Source of the DNA: Stratiolaelaps scimitus
Lineage: Eukaryota > Arthropoda > Arachnida > Mesostigmata > Laelapidae
Direction of reading: 5' to 3'
Assembly: GCA_019614645.1 (NCBI GenBank)
Contig: JABWDB010000006.1
Location: 4,464,001-4,528,000, forward strand
Length of the DNA stretch: 64,000 nt
Shown here: piece after piece, positions 50,714 to 61,858 of the stretch
Position numbering within the stretch: position 1 is the first letter of the stretch
Layout of the letters: the number at the start of each line of letters is the position of its first letter
The notes under the pieces: generated by a model
Told to the model about the DNA's origin: nothing
Seen by the model: only the letters and a program-made list of their open reading frames with translations
Database searches by the model: none
Program-made: the position numbers and the translations under genes

Positions 50714-51464
50714 CGGCCGTGTTGGGTGCATAGCCTTTCATCCAGGGGTAGTATGGGGATATTGGGGTTTGTGAGGGATTTCCGCCGGGGTAGCCGCCAC
50801 GCAGGGGATCCGGACCCATTGGGTAGCCGAGGTGCGGAGAATGTGCAGCCTCGAGCGCTCGAGGATCGAGGCCCTGAGGAGGGAAGCCTCGCCGGAGGTC
50901 TCCAGGCATTGCGCCGGGTGGACCTCGGCTCTCGGCATCAAGCTCTACTTTGCCTAGCGCTAATGAACCTAGGCCAGGACTCGCCTTATCACCTGACTGG
51001 GGATTTGGGGAGAACTTTTTGTCGAGCGTAGGTTGCTGTTGCGCGGCCTGAGCAGCGCCCGGACTGCAATTGCTGTAACCACTGGAGGCACCCACTAGAT
51101 CGGGATTTGCGCCAGCCTCTCGTTGGGGTGTCGGCGGAAGACGGTCTTCTCTGCCGTCGCTCCGCGAGCTGAGATTCATCCCGGTGCTACCCGCACTGGA
51201 GCGGTTGGGGTCTGAAGGCGATCCATACTTCTGGTCACTGTCAGAGTCGGAGATCTCAGGAACTGACGGCGGATTATGATACACTCCTACGCCGCCAACG
51301 CCACCGCTCAAGCTGCCAAGACCCGCATGACCGCCAGGCTGTTGAGGCGGTGTACCCGTTGAATAGTAGGTTAATCCGGGATAGTAGTTCCTGTGGGTGG
51401 CTGACTGGTAAGCGCCGGGCACGTCAGAACCCGAGGGTTCGCCCCAACCGAAGTAGGAGTTCAT
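50714..51464 (-). CDS. Hox-class homeobox gene, first coding exon (ftz/Lox5-like best guess); partial, homeodomain not in window
   Basis: Seen: a 250-codon exon plus one base. The ATG at 51464-51462 is the first in-frame ATG after an in-frame TGA (51557-51555), and it has A at -3. The protein opens MNSYF, the N-terminal SYF-type motif that in Scr, Antp and Ubx contributes to transcriptional activation. A tyrosine-rich stretch (about residues 19-35), a glycine-rich stretch (44-60), a Ser/Asp stretch (72-77) and Pro/Gly-rich linkers follow. The hexapeptide YPWMK is at residues 239-243, followed by GYAPNTA and a GTAAGT donor in phase 1. Known: Hox proteins place YPWM just before an intron and then the homeodomain; YPWM binds Extradenticle/PBC cofactors on DNA in the nucleus. 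YPWMK then a G/S-Y pair is typical of ftz/Lox5; Antp usually reads YPWMR, Scr and Dfd carry other tails after YPWMK, and Ubx reads YPWMA. Inference: a ftz/Lox5-type Hox gene. Hox identity is fairly sure; the paralogue is not. Confidence 0.82.
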
Positions 51465-52640
51465 GTTGAGGCCGACGTGACGAATCGACGCTGAAGTCTT
51501 CGAGGTGATGGACACACACACTGATAGACTCACTCGCACAATAAGTTCTTCAGATCAATTGTTGTTGTTGTTGTCGTCGTCGTCGTCGTTGTTGAGATCA
51601 GTTGTATGTACTGGCGTCACCACAGTTGACCGGGTGTTGTCGTTATTGTCGTCGTTGTTGTTGTTGTTGCCACTGATCAATCAAGCACCAGCAAATTATC
51701 ACAGACTGTGGAAGATGACTGTAGATTTCAACTAATTGTGTTTGTTAGGTTTAATCGCGCCAGCTCCGAAGGGACCACTTCGCATGACTGATGGCTGATG
51801 CCGGACGATCCACGTCTAGTGGTGTCGATTCTACGATGCGGTTGGTCGAGTTTCTTCGCTTGACGTATAGTTGTTGCTGTTGTAGAGTAGATTGTCAAGT
51901 GGTATTGGCAACAATACCTCCGGCACGGTGGCAAGATGCCTGTCGAAACCGAATCGATCGACGTTGGCTGTTGCTCGTCACTGGAGGCCGTAATTATTGC
52001 GGCCTGGAGAGGAACGTCGTTGCTCGAGGCAATCGCGGAGCTGTTGCTGCTGCTGCTGCTAGCGCTATCGTAGGCGCTGGCCTTGCTGCGCAGGTTGGTA
52101 GCCCGCAGGGTGCCTAGGCTGCCGTAGGCTGCAGTGCAGTCTCGGTGGACGGCGGCGTCACTGGACGCGCTGATGCTCTGCGCAGATCGCACCACGCAGA
52201 TGACTTCACTACTTCGCCCACCGGCGGTAATCACATGCGCAAGCAGCAGGCAAGCGAGCGGGCCAGCCAGCCAGCCATCCAGCTAGAAGCTCGCGAAGCC
52301 AACTCCTCCAGATGGCGGACTAAACACCACCACGGCCGCTGCCCACGACTTCTGCTGACAGAGGGCCACACAGACAGCAAGGAGTTTTACGGCAGAGTGC
52401 GTGCACGCGGACGAATCCTTTGATCTTGCATCCGGCCAGAGGATGTGTGATCGTTCCGGCGACTCCTGATTCAACGACTCCTGATTCTACGACGTCCGCG
52501 GGAACAGCTGAACGCTAGCGGACATCGCAAGGAGCAACTCTAGCTCCTCGGCCAGCCTGACCCATCGGGATTTCGGGACCGGCAGGGTGGCAAATATCAA
52601 CAACAACAATAACAACAAGTAAGTTTAAGTTGTAACAGTT
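51465..52640 (-). promoter_or_regulatory. 5' leader and probable promoter region of the Hox gene
   Basis: This lies immediately upstream of the ATG. On the minus strand it holds CAA/CGA triplet runs (51558-51597 and 51634-51670), which would form an unstructured, CAA-rich leader if transcribed. GT-rich DNA sits at about 51510-51525, and further CAG/CTG runs at about 52020-52065. No TATA box, initiator or transcription start can be called with confidence. A second CAA run (about 52588-52617, plus strand) marks the far edge. There is no other convincing coding frame here. Confidence 0.45.
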
Positions 52641-52738
52641 GCAGAAGTACACTTGACGATAACGACGACGATTATAGCCACAGTTGACTGAGCAATGCTT
52701 CTAATGATGACGAAGGCACTCACTTACACACACACACA

Positions 52739-52741
52739 CTC

Positions 52742-52775
<34 letters not shown>

Positions 52776-52822
52776 GATACACTTATTACATGTATATGTA
52801 TATATATATATGTATATATATA
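52739..52822. repeat. Compound CA/TA/TGTA microsatellite
   Basis: ACACACACAC runs into TATATA with TGTATA interruptions, then a second TATATGTATA block. It lies about 1.3 kb upstream of the Hox start codon. Confidence 0.95.
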
Positions 52823-55704
52823 CGATTTGAGTGGATCGATGACACTAACTAAAACTGAACGATTTGAATCCGTTTGTTGTTATTGCTGCCACCAATGCAT
52901 CAGTGGTTGAAATTGAATGAACTGTATCGAACAGCAGCACAAGCGGAGTTACGCACTTCACTGTCACACATGTGCACCACGAGATTCTATGTCTTGCCTT
53001 TGCCTTCCCCGAACGCTACAATCGTGTACGTATACATTGGACCGTAACATTGATCGTTGCTGGTGACGTGGTCCCGCGCTCGTGGTCCACCTAGCGAACA
53101 TCAATACGCAGCGGCTCCAACAGTTGGCGCTGTGGTGGTAGTAACCGGACAGTAGTTACTGTTGTTGTCGTTGTTATTGTTGTTGTGGTTGACAGCGATA
53201 AGGCAACGTTGTCACAATAACGAAAAATGTAGACGAGTTTGTTATCGCAGCAATTGCAGGATTTCATTTTTCGTCAACCGCTGCCGCGTCCGTTTTCAGC
53301 TGACACCGAGTAGACATTAGCGGTATTGGCGACATTGGCCCGACACGGTGATAGCGCGGGCGGGTCGGTCGGCGGGCGGGCGGGTGGGTGTTCGTACGAG
53401 CCGGCTGAGTCTCTAACAGCAGGCTGCACCGACCGTAGGCACGTTGCGAGTGTTCGGACCAACTGTCTGACTGACGGGGTGCGTTGGGTGAGCGCGAGCC
53501 GTGGAGCGCAGCTGACTCGAGAGCGGACTCGGGCTCGCTTCAACAGCAGCAGCAGCAGCAGCCGCCGCCGCCGCCAACACCACTACCACCACCACCGCCG
53601 CCGCCGCTGCCGCCTCTATCGTATCGTTGGGGGTCGCTGCGGTAGCACCCTCCGCTCCAGCGGACTCGACTCGCGCGCTCAGGCCGTCACAACCACAGCA
53701 CACAGGACAGGGAGAACCACCACCACAGTGGAGAACTACTGCCACAACCAGCAGTGCTACGGTAGCCGATCGACCGCGGTCTGGCTGCGCTCGCCTCTTG
53801 CCCTGCTTGTCCTAGCTTGAACGATCGACGGGTGCACTAGCGAGTTCGTGGTGTGAGAGACTGTCCCTTGGGGAACAGCCGGGGGCTCGCCTCACGCTAC
53901 GCGATTCCGACCCTACCGCCAGTGAGACTTACGCACGAACACTCACACACACACACACAATGACATAGGCTGGCATACACAAATGCTGCTGTGTTCTCAC
54001 TGGCCGGTTACCAAGCGCCCACTGCCGCTGCTGATCGCCCAGCAGCGTTGTTCCTTGCTGTCCTGTACTGTCCTGGTTCAGGCACCACCGCCGACGGACC
54101 GCGACACAGGATAACCCGCCACGTCGTGCACCACGATCGTCTCTGTGGCCAGCGTTGTGGCGCTGGACGCTAGACGCTTGCGTTAGGCAGGTTGACAAGC
54201 GTCGCTACCTCGCCTGTTGGCCGATTGTTGCCAATCGTGTTAGTCTGCTTGCATTCGACGTTCTACATCTGTAACGTTTTGTTGGTCAGCTATCGCCAAC
54301 GTCGGACAGGTAGGCTAGCACTGGTATTGCCGCTTGCTTTCTGCGCTGAATGATGTCGAGGGGGCTTTGACACACGACACAGAGGTTGGCTAAGCGCGAC
54401 TGCCGCTGGGGGGCGCCCAATGTGAGCAGGCTCGCGCGGTTCCTGCTAACTAGAGGAGTCCTCCACTATGAGTGAGTGACCATTTGCACGCCGACGACGA
54501 CGCTGCCAGCAGCCGCAGAATAGCACCGACCATACATCATAAAAATGTTATGCCAGAGAGAGAGATCAACCATCTTTCATAATGAGCTCAGGCCCCTCCC
54601 CTTAGGAAAGGACACGGACGGCCGTCCTCTCCACAAGATGGCGGCCGCCTTGGCGCCGATGATCTGAGGAAGGGAGGCACCACCAGCCAACCAACACGAG
54701 ACACCACGACAACAGCGCGCGGGCATCGAGCATCACCAGGAGGCAGTGCTGCTGCTGCTGCAGCCGCGCCGCAATGGAAGTCCGCGCCGTTGGCAGCTGC
54801 ACCGACATCAGCGTTCATTCTATTCTGTTCTTACTAGTTTGGTTGGCTCGTTGGTCGGTTGCTGGGTTCTGCCGCCGCTCCTCGTTCGTTGGCTCGCCCG
54901 GCTGACGATGGTCTGCTGGATGTGATGGCTCTTCCTTGTGTGTGTGTGTGATCGCTTTTGACGAGTTAGCAGAGGACGAACGACCCGAGTCAAGCACGCC
55001 GGATTGCTGAGGCGAGCTGGGCAACAACAGGCGCGTCGGACAAGTCAGCATACGCTGAACGTCTTAACCAGCTAACATATGCAAGGGGAGAGATAGGGAG
55101 AAAGTAAGCGAAAGGCGTCCTCGTGCCTTCGAGATTCCGAATGGCAATTCGTCCAACCGCCGATGGCACGGCACAATAAAGATAGCAGGGAGCAGATATA
55201 GAAACTGATGTAGCGATTAATAGAAATGAGACAATTGATTGATATTGGGCAGACTAGCTGCTGTGTTACCCTGCTAAGCACGATTGCATACCTGTAATGT
55301 ATGTGTGTGTGTGTGTGACACCTTTAATAAAGCGTATATACAGGAAAGCGAAATTTGGCATGAGTTAAAGCCCTTTCAGGATGGGGGCGGCGGTGGTGGC
55401 CTTCAGGAGGGAAAGAGGAATAAAGAGATCGATGAGTTAATTGGTGGTGTACACACGGCGCATATGATTATTATACATTGGGGGTATCACATGAACCTGG
55501 TTGAGCTGGCCAGGTGAGCTGATTTATGTGATTGATATTAATAGACAAATGGGTTGCATTGTTCTCGCTCCGTCGGATGAACTGCGAAACGAATTAACCC
55601 TCGCTTTGAAGTTGTCCTTCACTGAACATCGATTTCGCATGGACTAGACTCGCTCGACATGGTACTGAGTTAACTCATACACCACGGTGTTGCAATCACA
55701 CAGG

Positions 55705-55988
55705 CAGGTGGGCAGTCAACCAGGGTAGTGCCGAGAACCTGGAAGCTCAGGGTCGCAGGTTCGAATCTCGCAGGACACACAAACGGTTTGAAGAAATAAT
55801 GCAAACGACGTGCCCGTAAAAGAATTGACATGTGCATGGTACATTTACTCGGCTAACTCACAACCAACATTTAATAATATGGCCCCATAAGATGGACAAC
55901 CGCTTTAAATGCAGATGCCGCAACGGTAAGGGATCGAACCCGTTCACCTACGTGTCTCCTCCGGTTAAAAGGCGCACACACAAATGTC
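55705..55988. mobile_element. Composite SINE-like element with two tRNA-like ends facing each other
   Basis: At 55707-55775 (plus) a tRNA-like stretch ends in GGTTCGAATCT (B box, 55758-55768), with a plausible T-stem. At 55925-55985 (minus) a second tRNA-like stretch carries GGTTCGATCCC on the minus strand (55931-55941 region). The right-hand part, including TAAATGCA, GGGATCGAACCCG and TCTCCTCCGGTTA, recurs at about 38.41-38.57 kb. Known: tRNA-derived SINEs keep A and B boxes of the RNA polymerase III promoter at their head. Inference: either two SINEs inserted head-out, or one element with a terminal inverted arrangement. Neither end folds as an intact tRNA. Confidence 0.5.
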
Positions 55989-56719
55989 CCACCCACCACG
56001 CCGCCGGTGTCACCGTGCACGTGTGCATAAGATAACTGCAAGAATAGCATAGTACCCAACGGAGTCGGGGAACGAAGTGCGTGTCCACGTTGCCACAGGT
56101 GTAGTACTCGATATCGGCAAGTATTTCTTCATTGGTGCTCGTCTTCAGCTTCATAGCTCGATCCGCGATTGAGATAGACGCCTTGTGGCTGCCGTTCTCA
56201 ATCTTGAGTTGGGTCTAAAAAGAGCGCGCCCGAAATAGCGGGGGGTGGGTGGAAGAAAGCGACCAAGAACGGAAATGATCGCTGTGGACTGAGCTAGGCT
56301 GATTGGCCGACTGTAGACTGGCCGACTGGACGCAGTGGATTGACGATGATGGTGCCGTCAGCCGAGCTGAGACGAGAGGCAGTCGGACTGTTCGTCAGCA
56401 GCAGTCAGACCGTAATTTGGGAGCAATTTCGACACGAGCTGCCATCCCACCGTCGTGGCAAACTGAACAGGAGAACGAATGGATGAGTGAACGAGCGCTG
56501 GCAGAACGGCAACGATGAGAGGTCGTATCCAGACTTGACTGCTACAACTACTTCTGCAAGAACAACAACAGCAGCAGCAACAAGTATACCTACATACTAC
56601 AAACTTCGGCCCTCGACCGGCTGGACGCTGCTGGTTCTTAGCTGAAGAATCTCGTTGTTGTTGTTGTTGCCGCCTCTGAAGCACGGGTACAACAACAGCA
56701 GCAGCAGCAGCAGCGGCAG

Positions 56720-56918
56720 ATGAAGTCCGCCCGATATCGGAGGGTTTCAGACTTCACTAAAGGGTCTTCTTCGTCTTCGGCATCGGGACTCCTCCCGGGT
56801 TCAGCCGGACTGCCTCCTCCTTCTCCTTGTCCAGGCTCTTCGCTGGCCGCGACTACGGCGGCCAGCCGCTTGTGTAGTCGCTGCCAAAGTATACGGAGTA
56901 GTCGCAGTGGCGGTAGCA
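56720..56918 (+). CDS. Possible coding exon ending at a GTAAGT donor (weak)
   Basis: The plus frame opens MKSARYRRVSDF and runs to a GTAAGT at 56919-56924, which would be a good splice donor. The opposite strand holds an equally open frame (56638-56931) with an acidic segment (DAEDEEDPLVKSE). Both cannot be real. The region is GC-rich and flanked by CAG and GTT runs, so chance is likely. No family is recognised. Confidence 0.15.
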
Positions 56919-58356
56919 GTAAGTAGCTCACTCTCGACTACAATTTCGCCTTCGAATAGCTGCTATTGCTGCTGCTGCTGCCGTGGCGGCGGTGACGACT
57001 TTTGCGATTGCTGACTGGTGGCCAGACGAAGATTCCGAGCATTCATTCCACTCTAAACACAGAACGAGCGATTCCAGCTAGCAGCGTCTTACATGTTGAT
57101 GATGATAATGATGTCGACGACGGCGAAAATCTGCCGTAGAAGTGCGCAGATTGGCAGAAACCGCAGAGCTGTTATTGCTGCGGCTGCTGCTACTCGAAGC
57201 CTGCCGCATCTCGCTGGAAGTAACAATACTCACGGCCAGCAAGCTCTCGTGAACTAGTAGCGAGGTAGCGATCCATCTGTCCATCCAGACGTGCGCGGTT
57301 CGTCGATACACGCATATTATAGCGGCGGTGGCGGCGGTGACGGCGGCGGTCGCGGTAACAGCGAAGTCGAAAATGAAGAAGAAATCGGAGCGACGAAAAT
57401 CGTCGATCGGCCAACGGTGCGCTGGGGAGGCGGCCCGGCAGAGGAAGTAGGCTGCCCACAACTGGGGCTCTAGCCACAGTCGCTGCTGTCGCGCTTGAGC
57501 CGAACTTCGGCGGAATAGGCGGCTGGTTGTGTGAACAGCGGATGGACACTCAACCCGCGAAGACAGCAGCGAAGATGGCCCACTCGTTCCCCTGCTCGCG
57601 GCCAGCTAACCAAGCAAGCCTTGATTCATGCTCGGTAATCGGGGGCCGCGCTGCATCCCTCCCAGCGGTGGCAACAAAGATAGCTAGCTCGGTTCGTCAA
57701 CCGCAATTGCTGAATATATCCTGTCGGCTGCCGAGTGAACAGGCTTAGCCCCAGGTGCCTGTGTCGGTCTTACGTTACCGCCGCAAAGTTACCTGCGATC
57801 CAAACACTAATATCTGCGCGGGAAAGAGAGCAAGAGAGAGCTCGGGTGAGAATCACTGATTCAGACACCGAGAGAGAGAGAGATCCCAGGAAGAAGAGAA
57901 CGGGGATAATTCAAACAGTATGCTTGCAGGCGGCAGGAATTGAAGACGGTGTCACAAAAGCAGCCCCGGCCCCCTCCATCCGCCACATGCCCTGCGGCAT
58001 TGGCTATTGGCTAGGATGTACGAGATCTAAACGTGCGGCGCTGGTGAGGAGTGGGTGTGCAATTTGGACACAGAGGGTTGCTTGGTTGGTTCGCTGACTG
58101 ACTCTGGCTCACTGTGTGGCAGGTCGGCTCGTTCGTTCGTCAGGGTTCACAGCCGGGAGCGGCCGCATAACCCGGCGGCGGCAAGCCTGAGACTGCTGCT
58201 CGCAGCTGGCGCGTACGCCAAGCAGCTTACCCCCTACACTCTCTCCTTTCCCGAGTCCGTGCTGGCCCTTTCGTGAGTCTCTTGGTAGAAGCCGAGAGCC
58301 GCCGACGCCACAACCACCACCACCACCACCAGCAGCCTATTCCCTGTTCTGAGAAG

Positions 58357-58382
58357 CGCAAGTGGCGACTGGGCCACTTGCG
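58357..58382. repeat. Perfect 10-bp inverted repeat with a 6-nt loop
   Basis: CGCAAGTGGC (58357-58366) and GCCACTTGCG (58373-58382) are exact reverse complements in a GC-rich stretch. Confidence 0.9.
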
Positions 58383-59312
58383 AGGAATCGCCAGGGACTC
58401 GTGCGTCGTGGCCAGCGACGGCTTCGACGCTCCAGCTTGAGGCTGAGCTTATCCCTCGGCACAAAGTCTCTGGCAGAACACACCGAATACAGGCATGGGC
58501 AGGCCAGGCTAAGAGAAGCCTTAGCTGAACGTCGGAGGTGGCGGCTGCAACAGCAGCAGCAGCAGCAGCAGCAGCCTCAGCTCAAGCTGCACACCACAGA
58601 GAAGCGTTCGTTGGCGAGCTAGCTAGCTAGCTAGCTCGCTCACTCACAAGCAAGCAAGGAAGGCATGCTAGGCACGGTGGCATACCCAACGTTTGCAGCA
58701 TCGCTGTCGGTTGGTAAGGAAGGCGGCGCAAGCACGCCGTCATTTGTATTAATGTATTATGGCGGCGGTGCAGAGAGGTACAGGAAGGAGGCACTGGGCA
58801 ATGAACAAGACTAGCCGGCGTTCGGGCTGCCGAGCGGGCGGGCGGTCGGGCGGTCGGTCGGACGGACAAGCAGACAGACGAATGGACAGACAGACAGACA
58901 GGCGGCCGGCCGGCTGTGTGCGAGACTTCTTGGAAAACAGCGCGCCTGGTTGCCTCCCCACGGTAGTAGTAGTAGTGGTAGTTGTAGTCCTAATAGGAGT
59001 CGCACACAGAAAGCCCCTACGGGCCTCTACGCCACCTTCACCCCATCCCGCCCCCAGCATCCGCAACCCAGCACGTTCTACCCGCCTTGCGTTTCCGATC
59101 TAAACACCACAACACCGGCTCACCACACATTCGGTTCGTAGTACCACGACCACCGCCACCACCACCTTCCCGTAACACTGCTGGGCTCTGCCTTGGCAGC
59201 TGCCGACGAAGCTGCAGGCGAAGCCACGTTGGGGTTGCAAATTTTGAGGATAACCTATAGAGGCTATCGTAGGCCCGCCCACGATATGGGAGGCAAACAG
59301 AATTGCAGTCCT

Positions 59313-59343
59313 GCGATACTGTTGCGCAGGTCGACAGTATCGC
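59313..59343. repeat. 10-bp inverted repeat with partial extension
   Basis: GCGATACTGT (59313-59322) and ACAGTATCGC (59334-59343) pair, and flanking TCCT and AGGA pair again after a small bulge. On the minus strand, at about 59388-59398, a TAGCTCAGCGG stretch matches a tRNA A box. Confidence 0.85.
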
Positions 59344-60513
59344 AACAGGACGAGCAGGACGGGTGATATTTCCTATTTGCGCGGTTTGAACCGCTGAGCT
59401 AATATGTCATAGGTGTGTTATATAAACGATACAATTGACATGTATCCAGGCGTCGTTTCGGCATTTGACATCGTCTAGAATTTGATTTGGAAAGGATGGT
59501 TGAAATGTACTAACCGAACAATGATCTTCGAAGACATTCTCCTACGTTTGCGGAGCCTAGTTGCACACACAGATCTTACGTTTGGAAAGCACTTTTTCCG
59601 CATCGCGTTGAAGGCAGCCGTCAATGTACAGCGCGCGGCAAAGTCATAGCAGTCTCTGCCACCTCCTGTCAGCTATTTACATTTGCCGTATGCATAGTTT
59701 GTGCTATACGGGCGCCGCGTCCGCTGCCGCCAAATATTGTGCACCGTTGTTTGTGTTTGTGCGGTCCGTCAATGTCGTTTGTTTTTTTGCAACATTATTT
59801 CGAGGGTACATGCTACCACTGTGGCTGATGCTATCCTTCTCACTGGGAGCAGTGACGCGAACGTTCGGTGAGAGAAGCTGATCCGTTAGGCAGAAAGCTA
59901 ACGCTAGAATAAGATAAAGCTATTCAATCGAGGATGTAATTTTTTTTCTGTGACCTATTTGGATACTAAGTAGCTGCTCACTGATTGGCCGTGCAAATGC
60001 CTAAAGTAGTGTAGGTCGCACATGTTTATGTCTGCGCCGGACTCAACCTGTAGGGGACCCATTTTCCTTGTATACCTTCATTGTTTTCGTTAGAATAACT
60101 TCGTAATATGTGGTGCGCGACATTCGAGAATAGGCCGACAAAGAAGTCCTAAAGTTCCCTTTGCTCAACTTTGCTCAAGGACTCTGCGGTAATTGTCGCA
60201 ACGTGGGATGTCCTGAAGTAAAGTCACCCCCATGCAGTCCATCGGTTCAGTCATCCTGAATCAATTATACCTTGTGTAAATAATTTGCCGGATGAAGGCC
60301 TCCCTGTCTAACGTTTTCAACGAACTGCACTTGCGCTTGTTCCTTCAAGAAACAGAAACCGGATCACGGGACGCTGATTTTAAACACTGAACGATGTCTT
60401 AGCTTCGAGATTCATGTTAGTTCCAAGAAACTGAACCAGCACAAAGCAAGTACTCAACTGTCAACAGGTCAAATTTCACCTGGCTGTGACACGTGCTTCA
60501 AAGATTATCATAA

Positions 60514-60939
60514 ATATCAAAGCACCAACAGAAGACATGGTGGAAAGCAAACAAAATAGCCATCAATGCAAACGAGACTCAAGGTATAGCTTGTGCCTCC
60601 CCTCGTGGTTCGGGTTCCCTACAACCGCTCCTATTTGAGGAGCACTCCATCGAGGCCGCCTCCGCAGCGAAGCTGCTCGATGCCACCGTAGACGAGACTC
60701 TTTTCGGGAACGCCCACATCCTCGGAAAACAATCCAGAATAAGAAACTCATATCTCAGGGGTGTCCTTGGCGCAGTATCCTGTACCCTTCTCAACAATGC
60801 TCTCGTTCACTACCACATAAACGATGAAGCTCTTAATATCAAAGCTGTTAAAGCGGAATTAAAATACCAATCTTTGCTTGTCACAGCCGTCGATCATCTC
60901 TCCGCTTTCCAAATGTCGGTCAAGGAAGTCCTTTTTTAG
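60514..60939 (+). CDS. Unrecognised open frame of about 141 codons; possible broken transposon ORF or exon
   Basis: Seen: an uninterrupted plus-strand frame from ATA after a TAA (60511-60513) to a TAG at 60937-60939. It has no ATG near its left end. The translated sequence has balanced composition, unlike the low-complexity frames elsewhere. Recognisable stretches are HSIEAASAAKLLDATVDETL, NSYLRGVLGAVSCTLLNNAL and ELKYQSLLVTAVDHLSAFQM, which look helical and amphipathic. Just upstream, other frames give Cys-rich bits (CGNC at about 60184-60195 and GCDTC at about 60484-60498). I do not recognise a family. It could be a decayed mobile-element protein, a single exon, or a chance open frame; a minus-strand shadow frame (60579-60797) overlaps it. 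Confidence 0.3.
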   Translation: MSKHQQKTWWKANKIAINANETQGIACASPRGSGSLQPLLFEEHSIEAASAAKLLDATVDETLFGNAHILGKQSRIRNSYLRGVLGAVSCTLLNNALVHYHINDEALNIKAVKAELKYQSLLVTAVDHLSAFQMSVKEVLF

Positions 60940-61107
60940 CAACAGTACACGCTTGCACCCCAAGTTAATTAGCGCTCTTTCCACACAAATCGTTACAATC
61001 GTCTCATACACATCGCTTATCATAAACGTTTACATAGACGTACATATCTACCTATCCTGAGTTCTGGCTCGTTTTACCTTCACAAGTAAGGTGTAGGCGC
61101 AACCTAT

Positions 61108-61164
61108 CGCGCACACCTGGGTAGCTAGCGCTGCTGAAACTTAGGGTCGTTATTAAAAAAAAAA
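61108..61164 (+). mobile_element. tRNA-like SINE head with A-rich tail (fragment)
   Basis: The CCTGGGTAGCTAGCGCTGCT..GAAACTTAGGGTCG series resembles the D-arm to variable-loop part of a tRNA. It also matches the left head at 55718-55755 (AGGGTAGTGCC..CTCAGGGTCG). It is followed by TTATT and ten A residues. There is no B box, so it is a truncated copy or a chance likeness. Confidence 0.35.
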
Positions 61165-61820
61165 CTTGCTACGTAGCAAAGCCACTCTGAACAAGTCACT
61201 TATCAAACAATTGAATAATTTTCAAGACAAAAAGAAGAAGTTCTTCGATATAGAAAATAGCTGGAGCATATATAGTGAACAATTACGAGATTAATTTAAC
61301 CAATTTTGCCAGCCAACTGTATCCATAGCCAATGCGCTGCCCAGGGATATAACGGCGACGCTCTGGCGGACCGGACGAAAGTTTTTAGCCAAAATCGTAT
61401 GGTCAGCTGCATTTTCGTACCTTAGAGTATTTGTGTATAACTTACCATTAGAGCTATGCAGATACTAGAGGGAAAATTCGAGCTATTTCATGGTCCACAC
61501 ACAATTAGGTTAATAGTTAACTAAGAAAAAAAAACATTAAATTTTGCATCATTTTAACTACACGGTTCTGTCAGAAATAACTAATTGGCACGTTAGTCAA
61601 TCTTCACGAATATGATAAGTAACTCGAACTCTCATGTATTATAATAATCATATATCATAATTACATGGGTCTACTACCCTGCTTCGAAGATTCATGTCGC
61701 TGAGTAGCACACTTCTATTTGACAAAAATTCTATTTCCCTCAAGAAGCACACAGATCGCTACAATCTGCATATGGTTTTTCTGTCCTCGACTTTGGTTTG
61801 ATGCACATTGATGAGTCGTC

Positions 61821-61823
<3 letters not shown>

Positions 61824-61857
<34 letters not shown>
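61824..61857. repeat. (TA)n microsatellite, 34 bases
   Basis: The longest pure TA tract found, lying in an AT-rich unique region with no coding signal. Confidence 0.97.

Positions 61858-61858
<1 letters not shown>

Larger units (their letters stand above)
52641..59300. other. Upstream intergenic region, GC-rich from 53.3 kb
   Basis: Compound TA tract (52739-52822), CAG/CCG/CCA run (53540-53610), CAG runs near 56565 and 56695-56715, GTT run near 56655, CTG near 56960-56980, GGCGGTG run (57325-57350), CAG near 58550-58575 and (CTAG) units near 58619-58637. It also holds the SINE composite. Frames of up to 164 codons are Arg/Ser/Pro-rich and unsupported. Confidence 0.6.

Noticed and set aside
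51465..51539. An upstream GTG as the start of the Hox protein
   Set aside because: Eukaryotic initiation favours ATG; the first in-frame ATG (51464) has a good context and gives the expected MNSYF start.
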